A stretch of 64,000 bases of DNA. Source: Rubrivivax sp. (lineage in GTDB: Bacteria; Pseudomonadota; Gammaproteobacteria; Burkholderiales; Burkholderiaceae_C). The stretch lies in the NCBI GenBank assembly GCA_020248915.1, contig JADCGP010000005.1, forward strand, positions 124,001-188,000, in the 5' to 3' direction. A model generated the notes under the pieces. It searched no databases. It had not been told where the DNA came from and saw only the letters and a list, made by a program, of their open reading frames with translations. Positions 1-7,700 of this stretch are shown here, one piece after another (the stretch's first letter is position 1; each line of letters begins with the position of its first letter). The translations under genes were made by a program, and so were the position numbers.

Positions 1-399
1 CCGTTCGGGTGCCGGTCGCGCGCCCGACAGCCGGCACAGGAAGTCGAGGGCCTCGCCGGCGTTGAGGTCGTCCTTCAGCGCGTTGTGGTGGCCGATGAAC
101 ACCAGCATCCGGCGCCACGCCGGGCCGGCCTCGCGCGCGGTGCGGCCGCCTGCCTCGCCGCCAAGGCGGATCTCGCCGGCCGTCGGCGAGGCCAACCCGG
201 CGAGCAGGCGCAGCAGCGTCGTCTTGCCGCGCCCGTTGCGGCCGCGCAGCCAGGTGACGCTGCCCGGCTCGAGCGCCAGGTCGAGCCGCTCGAACAGCGG
301 CCGCTCGCCGCGCTGCCCGCCCAGGCCGATGGCCCGCAGCACGGGCAACGACCCCAGCACGGCTGGGGTCTCGGGCGTCGTGACGGGGTTGGACTGCAC
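1..399 (-). CDS. ccmA: Heme exporter ATP-binding protein CcmA (5' part; gene continues beyond the window)
   Basis: ABC-type ATPase of the CcmAB(C) complex that works in cytochrome c maturation at the inner membrane. The visible 133 codons carry a Walker A motif (GRNGRGKTTLLR), then 'LAGL.SPTAGEIRLGG' and the CcmA-typical 'FIGHHNALKDDLNAGEAL.FL' segment; Walker B and the signature motif lie outside the window. I chose the GTG at 399, which has AGAAG just upstream; a later GTG near 366 is possible. It lies downstream of an FNR-like box with a spaced -10 element, so low-oxygen control is plausible. Family assignment is strong; the exact start is less so. Confidence 0.85.
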   Translation of the reverse strand, partial: MQSNPVTTPETPAVLGSLPVLRAIGLGGQRGERPLFERLDLALEPGSVTWLRGRNGRGKTTLLRLLAGLASPTAGEIRLGGEAGGRTAREAGPAWRRMLVFIGHHNALKDDLNAGEALDFLCRLSGARPAPER

Positions 400-480
400 G
401 GTGATCTTCTCGCGGCGAAGGCCTGGACTGCGGGGGTTCCCGGCGGCCGCGTCGAGGGAGACGGGGGCCGATGGGGGCGC

Positions 481-523
481 AGTGTACGGGTTGGTCCTCG
501 GGCGGCCGCTTGACCCGCGTCAG
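481..523 (-). promoter_or_regulatory. FNR-type box plus -10 element in front of ccmA
   Basis: Positions 510-523 read TTGACCCGCGTCAG on the plus strand, one base off a TTGAC-N4-GTCAA dyad of the FNR/CRP family. On the minus strand TACACT (486-481) sits about 33 bp from the dyad centre. That is the geometry of a class II activator promoter, with the box near -41.5 and a start around 475. It would drive ccmA. The match is read by eye and not tested. Confidence 0.45.
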
Positions 524-597
524 TCTCTGCCACCCCTGTCGTGTCAGCGTCTTCCCAGGGCCGCGTGCGCGTCGGCCCGGGAAGGCCGCGGGCGTGC

Positions 598-2226
598 TCA
601 GGTCTCCTCGGGCACCATGTCGATGGCGCCGCAGGGGCACTCGGCGGCGCACAGGCCGCAGCCCTTGCAGTAGTCGTAGTCGAACTCGAAGCCGCGCCCG
701 GGCCCGAGCTTGATCACCGCGTTGTCGGGGCAGACGCCGTAGCAGTTGTCGCACTCGAAGCAGTTGCCGCAGCTCAGGCAGCGCCGCGCCTCGAACAGCG
801 CGTTGTCCTCGGTGAGCCCGCCCTGCACCTCGTCGAAGCTGCCGGTCCGGCGGGCGAGGTCGAGTTGCGGGCGCACCGTCTGGGGGGCGTCGCTGTAGTA
901 CCAGGTGTTGAGCCGCTCGAAGGTGGCCGGTGCATGCCTGGGGCGCGGCCCGGCGTCCTCCCCGCGCAGCCAGGCGTCGATCCGGCGTGCCGCCTTCTTG
1001 CCGTGTCCCACCGCCACCGTCACGTTGCGCTCGGCGGGCACCGCGTCGCCGCCCGCGAACAGACCCGCGCGCCCGGTCATCAGCGTCTCGCGATCGACCT
1101 GCACCACGCCGTCGTCCACGGCGACGCCCGTCACCCCGTCGAGCAGCCCCAGGTCGACGTCCTGCCCGAGCGCGAGCACCACCGAGTCGGCCGCCAGCGT
1201 CTCGAACTCGCCAGTGGGCTGCGGGAAGCCTGCGTCGTCCAGCCGCATCCGCTCGACCGTGACCTTGCCCCCGGCGGCCTGCCGGATCGTCGACAGCCAT
1301 TTGACGAGCACGCCTTCCTGCAGCGCCTCCTCGAGCTCGGACTCGTGCGCGGGCATCTTCTCGCGTGTGCGGCGGTAGACGATCACTGCCTCGGTGGCGC
1401 CCAGCCGGCGTGCCGTGCGGGCGACGTCGAGCGCCGTGTTGCCGCCGCCGTAGACCACCACGCGGCGGCCGAGCAGCGGCGGCGTGTGGTCCTCCATGCC
1501 GCGCAGCACCGACACCGCGTCGAGGATCCGGGCCCCGTCCTTGGCCGGGATCCAGGCGCGCCGGCCGATGTGGGCACCGATGGCCAGGAAGGTGGCGTCG
1601 ACGCCGGCCATGGCTTCTTCGAGCCGGCCCACCTTGTCGCCCAGCCGCAGGTCGATGCCGGTGGCGACGATGCGCGCGATCTCGGCGTCCAGCACGTCGC
1701 GCGGGAGCCGGTAGCGCGGGATGCCGAAGCGCAGCATGCCGCCAGCCACCGGCCCGGCCTCGCGCACGGTGACGCGATGGCCCATCCGCCGCAGATGGAA
1801 TGCCGCCGACAGGCCGGAAGGGCCGGCACCGACCACCAGCACGTGCTTGCCGGTCTCGACGGCCGGCGGCTCGAAGCCCCAGCCGCGGCGCAGCGCCTCG
1901 TCGCCGAGGAAGCGCTCGACGGCGTGGATCCCGACCGCGGCGTCGAGCCGCCCGCGGTTGCAGGCGTCCTCGCAGGAGTGATAGCAGACCCGGCCCATCA
2001 CGGCCGGCAGCGGGTTGTCGCGCGTCAGGTGCCGCCAGGCGCCCTCGTAGTCGCCGCCCTCGGCCCGGAACAGCCAGCCCTGGATGTCCTCGCCGGCCGG
2101 GCAGGTCGAGTTGCACGGCGGCAGCCGGTCGACGTAGACCGGGCGCAGCGTGCGCCAGCTGCCGGTCTTGTTGGCCCGCGACGAGCCCGGGTCGAGCGTG
2201 ATCGCGAACGGCTTGTACATCGTCAT
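598..2226 (-). CDS. GltD-like FAD/NAD(P)-binding oxidoreductase subunit with C-terminal 2[4Fe-4S] ferredoxin domain
   Basis: About 542 residues. The N-terminal part has the cysteine-rich GltD domain (CNSTCPAGEDIQGW; CYHSCEDACNR), followed by two dinucleotide folds (VVGAGPSGLSAAFHLRR for FAD; VVYGGGNTALDVARTARR for NAD(P)) and an FAD-closing GGDAVP motif. The last 70 residues add two iron-sulfur motifs (CLSCGNCFECDNCYGVCP and CKGCGLCAAECPCGAI). It most likely moves electrons between the 2-oxoacid oxidoreductase encoded immediately upstream and NAD(P)H. The start ATG at 2226 overlaps the beta-subunit stop by 4 bp (ATGA). Similar FAD subunits occur in phenylglyoxylate:NAD oxidoreductases, so the substrate is open. 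Confidence 0.85.
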   Translation of the reverse strand: MTMYKPFAITLDPGSSRANKTGSWRTLRPVYVDRLPPCNSTCPAGEDIQGWLFRAEGGDYEGAWRHLTRDNPLPAVMGRVCYHSCEDACNRGRLDAAVGIHAVERFLGDEALRRGWGFEPPAVETGKHVLVVGAGPSGLSAAFHLRRMGHRVTVREAGPVAGGMLRFGIPRYRLPRDVLDAEIARIVATGIDLRLGDKVGRLEEAMAGVDATFLAIGAHIGRRAWIPAKDGARILDAVSVLRGMEDHTPPLLGRRVVVYGGGNTALDVARTARRLGATEAVIVYRRTREKMPAHESELEEALQEGVLVKWLSTIRQAAGGKVTVERMRLDDAGFPQPTGEFETLAADSVVLALGQDVDLGLLDGVTGVAVDDGVVQVDRETLMTGRAGLFAGGDAVPAERNVTVAVGHGKKAARRIDAWLRGEDAGPRPRHAPATFERLNTWYYSDAPQTVRPQLDLARRTGSFDEVQGGLTEDNALFEARRCLSCGNCFECDNCYGVCPDNAVIKLGPGRGFEFDYDYCKGCGLCAAECPCGAIDMVPEET

Positions 2227-3251
2227 GCCGCCTCCCCCGCGCCGCGCGGCGCATCGAGCAGGCCGTAGCGGCGGATGTTGCGGTCGGCCCGGGCCTGGAT
2301 GCGGGCGCGCGCGTCGTCGCCGCCGGCGGCGAACAGGTGCGCGAAGCGCTTCTGCGGGCGCAGGTAGTCGTCCACCGGCACGAGACGGCGGATCGGCGCG
2401 ACGCGGCACAGCTCCCCGTGCTCGGCCTCGAACACCGGGAACAGGCCGCTCTCGACGGCCAGCCGCGCCAGCCGGATGGTGTCGCCCGGCGCCGCACCCC
2501 AGCCCAGCGGGCAGGGCACCAGCACGTGCAGGTAGCGCGCGCCGCGGATGGCCATCGCGCGCTCGACCTTGGCCTCGAGGTCGCGCAGGTCGGCGACGGT
2601 GGCGGTGGCCACGTAGGGGATCGCGTGCGCCATCGCGATCCGCGGCAGGTCCTTGCCCTGGCCGAAGCGGGCCCCCGGTGCGGCGCCGACAGCCGGTGTC
2701 GTGGCGGTGCGGGCCGCCGGCGGCGTGGCGCTGGAGCGCTGCACGCCGGTGTTCATGTAGGCCTCGTTGTCGTAGCAGACGTAGAGGACGTCGTCGTTGC
2801 GCTCGAACATGCCCGACAGGCAGCCGAAGCCGATGTCGGTGGTGCCGCCGTCGCCCCCCTGGGCGACGACGCGGACGTCGCTCTCCGCGCGCCCGGCCTT
2901 CTGCGCCCGCACCTTCAGCGCCGCGGCGATGCCGGTGCCCACGGCGGCGGCGTTGCCGAACAGCGAGTGGATCCAGGGCAGGCGCCAGCTGGTCTCGGGG
3001 TAGGGCGTGGAGAAGACCTCGAGGCAGCCGGTCGCGTTGGCCGCGATCAGCCGCCCGCCGGTGGCGCGCAGCGCGGCGTCGAGCGTGTAGCGGGCGCCGA
3101 GCGCCTCGCCGCAGCCCTGGCAGGCGCGGTGGCCGCTGTCGAGCGCGTTGGCACGCTCGGGGCTGGACTGCACGCTGCGCTGCCCGGGCTCGAGCAGGCG
3201 GTTGCCGACCGTGAAGGTGCCGGTCTGGTAGAAGCGAACGGGGGCGTTCAT
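2223..3251 (-). CDS. porB: 2-oxoacid:acceptor oxidoreductase beta subunit (thiamine-diphosphate binding)
   Basis: 342 residues. It contains HRACQGCGEALGARY (first cysteines of a [4Fe-4S] cluster), a further Cys in NATGCLEVFST, and the thiamine-diphosphate/Mg motif GDGGTTDIGF...NEAYMNTG. The stretch TATTPAVG..PG.RFGQGKDLP.IAMAHAIPYVATATV is typical of the pyruvate class of these enzymes. With alpha and gamma it would oxidatively decarboxylate a 2-oxoacid to its acyl-CoA, or run in reverse with reduced ferredoxin, in the cytoplasm. It sits 18 bp after alpha and overlaps the FAD subunit. Pyruvate is the likeliest substrate, but phenylglyoxylate or another aryl oxoacid cannot be excluded from sequence alone. 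Confidence 0.85.
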   Translation of the reverse strand: MNAPVRFYQTGTFTVGNRLLEPGQRSVQSSPERANALDSGHRACQGCGEALGARYTLDAALRATGGRLIAANATGCLEVFSTPYPETSWRLPWIHSLFGNAAAVGTGIAAALKVRAQKAGRAESDVRVVAQGGDGGTTDIGFGCLSGMFERNDDVLYVCYDNEAYMNTGVQRSSATPPAARTATTPAVGAAPGARFGQGKDLPRIAMAHAIPYVATATVADLRDLEAKVERAMAIRGARYLHVLVPCPLGWGAAPGDTIRLARLAVESGLFPVFEAEHGELCRVAPIRRLVPVDDYLRPQKRFAHLFAAGGDDARARIQARADRNIRRYGLLDAPRGAGEAA

Positions 3252-3269
3252 CGGGAGGGTCTCGGACCT

Positions 3270-4523
3270 TCAGTGCACCTTGCTCGCCACCGTGCCCAGG
3301 TCGCGCAGCAGGTTCTCGGCCACCGGGCCGCTGCGACGGATCTCGGCCTCGCGCTGCAGCTGGCGCTCCACCATCCGCTGGTCGAGGTCGAGGAAGGTCA
3401 GCGCCCCCAGCCGGTCGGCGACCGCGTCGCGCAGCATCCGCGCCAGCGACGCCTTGGTGATCGCACGGCCGCCCAGCCCGGCCACGACCGTGCAGCCGTG
3501 CAGCTGCAGGCCCGACAGCGCCAGCCGCACGTCGGTGCTGACCACGCCCCCCAGGCCCACCGAGAAGCTCTTCTCGAGCACGACGACGCGGCGCGCGCCC
3601 TGCAGCGCGGCGCGCACCGCGGCCAGCGGGAACGGCCGGTACGAGTGGATCCCCAGCACGCCGACCTTCAGCCCGGCCTCGCGCAGCTCGTCGACCGTGT
3701 CCTTCAGCGTGCCGAGCACGCTGCCCAGCGCGACGACGACGGTCTCGGCGTCCTCGGTGCGGTAGGTGCGCACCAGCCCGCCGGTGGTGCGCCCGAAGCG
3801 GGCGGCGAACTCCTCGGCGATCTGCGGGATGCGCTCCAGCGCCAGCGTCTGCTTCGCGTGCGCGAGGTAGCGCACCTCCATGAAGGCCTCGGGCCCGACC
3901 ATCGCCCCGATCGAGACCGGGTCGTCGGGGTCGAGCACCTGCCGCGGCTCGTAGGGCGGCAGGAAGGCGTCGACCTCGGCCTGCGCGGGCATGGCGACGC
4001 GCTCGACGGCGTGGGTCAGGATGAAGCCGTCCATGCAGACCATCACCGGCATCGACAACTCCTCGGCCAGCCGGAAGGCCTGGATGTGCAGGTCGGCCGC
4101 CTCCTGGTTGTGGGCGGCGAACAGCTGGATCCAGCCGCAGTCGCGCTGGCTCATGCTGTCGCTGTGGTCGTTCCAGATGTTGATCGGCGCGCCGATCGCC
4201 CGGTTGGCCACCGTCATGACGATCGGCAGGCCCAGGCCGCTGGCGTTGTAGACCGCCTCGGCCATGAACAGCAGGCCCTGGCTGGCGGTGGCGGTATAGG
4301 CGCGCCCGCCCGCGGCGCTGGCCCCGATGGCCACGCTCATCGCCGCGAACTCGCTCTCGACGTTGATGAACTCGCAGGGCGCGAGCGAGCCCGCCTGCAC
4401 CAGCTCGGCCAATGCCTCGACGATGTGCGTCTGCGGCGAGATCGGGTAGGCGCAGATCACCTCCGGCCGCGCCAGCGCGACGGCCTCGGCCACCGCGCGC
4501 GAGCCTTCAATCTGCCTGAACAT
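3270..4523 (-). CDS. porA: 2-oxoacid:acceptor oxidoreductase alpha subunit
   Basis: 417 residues, the usual length for separate alpha chains. The N-terminal domain I has AYPISPQTHIVEALAE and FINVESEFAAMSVAIGASAAG, followed by TATASQGLLFM and the IWNDHSDSMSQRDCGWIQ loop. The C-terminal domain II has VVVALGSVLGTLKDTVDELR and VLGIHSYRPFP. The ATG at 4523 lies inside the gamma gene (17-bp overlap), so the subunits are translationally coupled. No iron-sulfur motif is seen in this chain. The order gamma-alpha-beta-FAD supports one multi-subunit enzyme. Confidence 0.88.
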   Translation of the reverse strand: MFRQIEGSRAVAEAVALARPEVICAYPISPQTHIVEALAELVQAGSLAPCEFINVESEFAAMSVAIGASAAGGRAYTATASQGLLFMAEAVYNASGLGLPIVMTVANRAIGAPINIWNDHSDSMSQRDCGWIQLFAAHNQEAADLHIQAFRLAEELSMPVMVCMDGFILTHAVERVAMPAQAEVDAFLPPYEPRQVLDPDDPVSIGAMVGPEAFMEVRYLAHAKQTLALERIPQIAEEFAARFGRTTGGLVRTYRTEDAETVVVALGSVLGTLKDTVDELREAGLKVGVLGIHSYRPFPLAAVRAALQGARRVVVLEKSFSVGLGGVVSTDVRLALSGLQLHGCTVVAGLGGRAITKASLARMLRDAVADRLGALTFLDLDQRMVERQLQREAEIRRSGPVAENLLRDLGTVASKVH

Positions 4524-5097
4524 CGGCCAGCGCCTGCAGTTCGCGCCCGACGAAGTCGAAGGCCTCGGTGGCCGCGGCCACGTTGCCGGCCGCGACGCGT
4601 CCCTCGAAGCGATGCCCGATCGCGTCCACCACGCCGGCGAGCGTGACCAGGCCGGACAGCGCGGCGAAGCCGCCCAGCAGCACCGCGCCGGGCAGCGGCC
4701 GCCCGAGGTGGCGCAGCGCGATCTCGGTGGCGGGCACGGTGACGAGCCGCTCGCGCCTGAAACGCCGCGCCACGTCGCCCAGCCCCAGCTCGTCGAAGCC
4801 GCGCCGGCTGTTGATCAGCACGTAGCCCTCGCGCCTCAGCCCCTGGAACACGTCGACCTGGTGCAGCAGCGTCGGGTCCTGCACGATCAGCACGTCGGGC
4901 TCGACGATCGGCTCGCGCAGCCGGATCTCGCGCGTGTCGATGCGGCAGAACGCCACCACCGGCGCGCCGGTGCGCTCGGACCCGAAGCTGGGGAAGGCCT
5001 GCGCGTGGCGGCCTTCCTCGAAGGCCGCCACCGACAGCAACTCGGCCGCGGTGACCACGCCCTGGCCGCCGCGCCCGTGGATGCGAACCTGCAGCAC
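4507..5097 (-). CDS. porG: 2-oxoacid:acceptor oxidoreductase gamma subunit
   Basis: 196 residues, within the gamma-subunit range. It starts LQVRIHGRGGQGVVTAAELL, with FPSFGSERTGAPVVAFCRI following; both are family hallmarks. The GTG at 5097 was chosen because AGGAG lies 6-10 bases upstream (complement of 5103-5110). The open frame extends further upstream, but that part has no family similarity. First gene of the oxidoreductase operon; the 400-bp leader in front of it is shared with the divergent hsp20. Confidence 0.85.
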   Translation of the reverse strand: MLQVRIHGRGGQGVVTAAELLSVAAFEEGRHAQAFPSFGSERTGAPVVAFCRIDTREIRLREPIVEPDVLIVQDPTLLHQVDVFQGLRREGYVLINSRRGFDELGLGDVARRFRRERLVTVPATEIALRHLGRPLPGAVLLGGFAALSGLVTLAGVVDAIGHRFEGRVAAGNVAAATEAFDFVGRELQALADVQAD

Positions 5098-5501
5098 GGT
5101 GCTCTCCTGGCCGGCGCCGTGTGGCACGGGCTGGGGCCATTGTTCGAACGCCGGGCGCCAGCGCGGTTGACCGGCATCAACCGGGCCGGCGGCCGATCGG
5201 CCGGCGCGCGCGAGCGGTTCCCGTTGGCGGTGACGCTGGTCGTCGGCACGCCGGTGCCTCTCGCCACGCCCCTGATCGGGATGCCGATCTCCGCGCTCGA
5301 TGCGGTGACCGGGATGCCGCTGGTGCTGATGCGCAGCCGCTGAGCGCGCTTGACGCACGTCAAGGCGGAATCGCCACCGCCGCCTAGCTTGAACATTGCC
5401 ACCGTTCTCCACGAGAGAGCTGGCCGGGGCCCCGGGGCACGGGGTCCGCGCGGTGGCGGCGACGCGGAGCCCGTCCGCGGATGATTCTCATGAGGAATTC
5501 G
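5098..5501. other. 404-bp divergent intergenic region between porG and hsp20
   Basis: No convincing gene. It holds the porG ribosome site (about 5103-5110), a degenerate 33-bp periodicity at about 5238-5340 (three copies around GCACGCCGGTG, GGATGCCGATC and GGATGCCGCTG), an FNR-type dyad at 5350-5363, and the hsp20 ribosome site GAGGA just before 5502. The periodic part could be translated on either strand as 11-residue repeats (G-T/M-P on plus), but neither reading has a good start signal. Confidence 0.5.
5350..5390 (+). promoter_or_regulatory. FNR-type dyad and -10-like element upstream of hsp20
   Basis: 5350-5363 is TTGACGCACGTCAA, perfect TTGAC/GTCAA arms with a 4-bp spacer, matching the FNR/Anr/Dnr box family. 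TAGCTT at 5385-5390 is centred 31 bp downstream, the class II activator distance, pointing at hsp20 (start 5502). Low-oxygen induction of Hsp20 genes is known in other proteobacteria. The box could also serve porG on the other strand, about 260 bp away. Confidence 0.6.
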
Positions 5502-5936
5502 ATGAACACCACCCGTCTGCCGAGCCTGTTCGCTCCGGAACCGTTCCTGTTCGACGATGCGTTCCGCACCTTCATGCGGCCCTTCCGTTGGGAAGCGCCG
5601 GTGGCCGATGCGCCCGCGATCCCGATGGACGTGGTCGAGAAGGACGATGCGTACGTCGTCACGGCCCAGATCCCGGGCGTGCCGAAGGAAGCGATCCACG
5701 TCGAGATCGAGGGTCGCCAGGTGATGATCACGGCCGAGTACAAGAAGCCCGTGGTCGAGACCAAGGAAGCCCGCATGCTGCGCAGCGAGCTGGCCTACGG
5801 CTTCGCCAGCCGCGTGTTCACGCTGGCCTACGAGGTCGACCGCGCGAAGGCCGTCGCCAGGTACGCCGACGGCGTGCTGACGCTGACGCTGCCCAAGCTC
5901 GTGCCGGCCGCGGTCGCGCCGCTGGTGATCGAGTGA
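5502..5936 (+). CDS. Small heat-shock protein, Hsp20/alpha-crystallin family
   Basis: 144 residues. The N-terminal 40 residues are variable. The alpha-crystallin domain runs from about residue 42 (IPMDVVEKDDAYVVTAQIPGV) to the end, with the conserved GVL motif (YADGVLTLTLPK). The ATP-independent holdase acts in the cytoplasm. I chose the ATG at 5502 because GAGGA precedes it by 6-7 bases; the in-frame ATG at 5481 lacks a ribosome site. The C-terminal IxI-type tail is weak (PLVIE ends the protein). An FNR-type box upstream suggests oxygen control rather than only heat control. Confidence 0.9.
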   Translation: MNTTRLPSLFAPEPFLFDDAFRTFMRPFRWEAPVADAPAIPMDVVEKDDAYVVTAQIPGVPKEAIHVEIEGRQVMITAEYKKPVVETKEARMLRSELAYGFASRVFTLAYEVDRAKAVARYADGVLTLTLPKLVPAAVAPLVIE

Positions 5937-5947
5937 GGGCCGCCCCG

Positions 5948-5974
5948 CGGCACCCGGAGGGAGGTCGGGTGCCG
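5948..5974 (+). terminator. Terminator-like hairpin after hsp20
   Basis: CGGCACCCG (5948-5956) can pair with CGGGTGCCG (5966-5974) across a 9-base loop, 12 bp after the hsp20 stop. No T-run follows, so it may act as a stabilising hairpin rather than a strict intrinsic terminator. Confidence 0.45.
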
Positions 5975-6101
5975 TCCGGGGCACCGTCCCGCGGCTCCGG
6001 CCGCGGGACCGGCGGGGCAGGGGCGGGATGCCCGGATGCCCCGCCTTCGCATGCCGGCCCGCGCCGCGCGGGGTTGCCGCGCAGTGCCTACACTGCCGTC
6101 G

Positions 6102-7640
6102 ATGGCTGACCCCGCGCGCGACCCGCACGCCCCCGCAGGCGCCGCTCCAGCGTCCCGGGCGCAGGAGGGGCCGGACATCGGCCCGGTGCTGGTGCTCGGG
6201 GCCAGCGGCTACGTCGGCAGCCATCTCGTGCCCTGGCTCGCGGCCCGCGGCGTGCGCGTGCGCGCGGCAGCACGCCGCGCCGACGCCCTGGCCGCACGCG
6301 CCTGGCCCGGCGTCGAGTGCGTGGCCGCCGACGCGCTCGACCCGGCCAGCCTCGATGCCGCACTGGCGGGCGTGCGCACCGCCTACTACCTCGTGCACTC
6401 CATGGCGGCGGGGCGCGACTTCCCGCGGCTCGACCGGCAGGCGGCCATCCACTTCCGCGAGGCGGCGGCGCGCGCCGGCGTGCGGCGCATCGTTTATCTC
6501 GGCGGGCTGGTGCCGCCCGGCGCCTCGTCGGCACACCTGATGTCCCGCGGCGAGACCGGCGAGATCCTTCGCGCCGGCCCGGTGCCCGTGACCGAGCTGC
6601 GCGCCGGGATCGTCATCGGGCCGGGCTCGGCCGCGTTCGAGGTGATCCGCGACCTCGTGTTCCACCTGCCGGTGATGGTGACGCCGCGCTGGGTGGACTC
6701 GCGCTCGCAGCCGATCGCGCTGGAGGACATCCTGGAGTACCTGGCCCGCGTGCCGTTGCACGACGAGGCGGCCGGGCGCGTCTACGACGTCGGCGGGCCG
6801 GAGGTGCTGACCTATCGCGAACTGATGCACCTGTTCGCCTCGCTCGTGGGCAAGCGCCGGCTGATCGTGCCGGTCCCGGTGCTGACGCCGCGCCTGAGCT
6901 CGTACTGGCTCGACCTGGTGACCGCGGTGCCGGTGAACGTGGCGCGGGCGCTGATCGAGGGCCTGGAACACGACGTGATCGCCGACGACGCGGCCATCCG
7001 TGCGCTGCTTCCGCTGGAGCTGAAGCCCGTGCGCACGGCGCTGCAGGCGGCCTTCGACGCCGAGCGCGGTGCCGGCGGTGCGGCCGACTCGCCGACGTTC
7101 GGCCGCTGGCACCCCGGCTCGATGCTCTACCGTCAGAACCGGCCCGACTTCGCCTTCTACGCCAAGCACATGCATGGCCAGGCCGTGGCCGAGGCGCCGC
7201 CCGACGCGGTGTGGCCCCTGGTGGAGGGCATCGGCGGGCGCCACGGCTACTACTTCCTCGACTCGCTGTGGGCGCTGCGCGGCTGGCTCGACCGGGCAAG
7301 CGGCGGCTTCGGTCTGACGCGCGGCCGGCGCGACCCCGACCGCCTCGTGATCGGCGACACCATCGACTTCTGGCGTGTCGTCGCGCTGGAGCGCGGCCAC
7401 CGCCTGACGCTGCTGGCCGAGATGAAGCTGCCCGGCTCGGCGGCCCTCGAGATCGTGCTGCACGCTCTGGACGCCCGGCGCACTCGGATCGAGGTGACGG
7501 CCACCTTCCACCCGGCCGGCGCGCCCGGGCTGCTGTACTGGCACGCGCTGACGCCTGCCCACTGGCTGATCTTCCCCGGCCTCGCGCGGGCGATCGCGTC
7601 GCGCGCGGAGGGCGCCGCCGGCAGGCCCACGCCGCCCTGA
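6102..7640 (+). CDS. SDR-family NAD(P)-binding protein with C-terminal DUF2867 domain
   Basis: 512 residues. An atypical short-chain-dehydrogenase/NmrA-like Rossmann domain comes first (VLVLGASGYVGSHLVPWLAARG, about residues 28-49; AYYLVHSM; RIVYLGGLVP). The C-terminal ~160 residues resemble the DUF2867 START-like domain (FGRWHPGSMLYRQNRPDF..., GGRHGYYFLDSLWALRGWLDR, GDTIDFWRV). The architecture is common in proteobacteria but the substrate is not established. The ATG at 6102 is preferred because upstream in-frame residues are low-complexity. Convergent with the arsenic operon across a hairpin. Confidence 0.8.
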   Translation: MADPARDPHAPAGAAPASRAQEGPDIGPVLVLGASGYVGSHLVPWLAARGVRVRAAARRADALAARAWPGVECVAADALDPASLDAALAGVRTAYYLVHSMAAGRDFPRLDRQAAIHFREAAARAGVRRIVYLGGLVPPGASSAHLMSRGETGEILRAGPVPVTELRAGIVIGPGSAAFEVIRDLVFHLPVMVTPRWVDSRSQPIALEDILEYLARVPLHDEAAGRVYDVGGPEVLTYRELMHLFASLVGKRRLIVPVPVLTPRLSSYWLDLVTAVPVNVARALIEGLEHDVIADDAAIRALLPLELKPVRTALQAAFDAERGAGGAADSPTFGRWHPGSMLYRQNRPDFAFYAKHMHGQAVAEAPPDAVWPLVEGIGGRHGYYFLDSLWALRGWLDRASGGFGLTRGRRDPDRLVIGDTIDFWRVVALERGHRLTLLAEMKLPGSAALEIVLHALDARRTRIEVTATFHPAGAPGLLYWHALTPAHWLIFPGLARAIASRAEGAAGRPTPP

Positions 7641-7680
7641 GCGGCGGGTCGCGACGTCGGGGCGGTGCCCAACCCGGCCG

Positions 7681-7699
7681 CAGCGCCGTCCGGGCGCTG
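7681..7699. terminator. Hairpin between convergent genes
   Basis: CAGCGCC (7681-7687) and GGCGCTG (7693-7699) form a 7-bp GC stem with a 5-base loop. It lies between the stop of the SDR gene (7640) and the stop of acr3 (7701), so it could end transcription from both sides. There is no U-tract. Confidence 0.5.
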
Positions 7700-7700
7700 C

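Noticed and set aside
5481..5502. ATG 5481 as the hsp20 start
   Set aside because: No Shine-Dalgarno sequence; ATG 5502 has GAGGA at the right distance.
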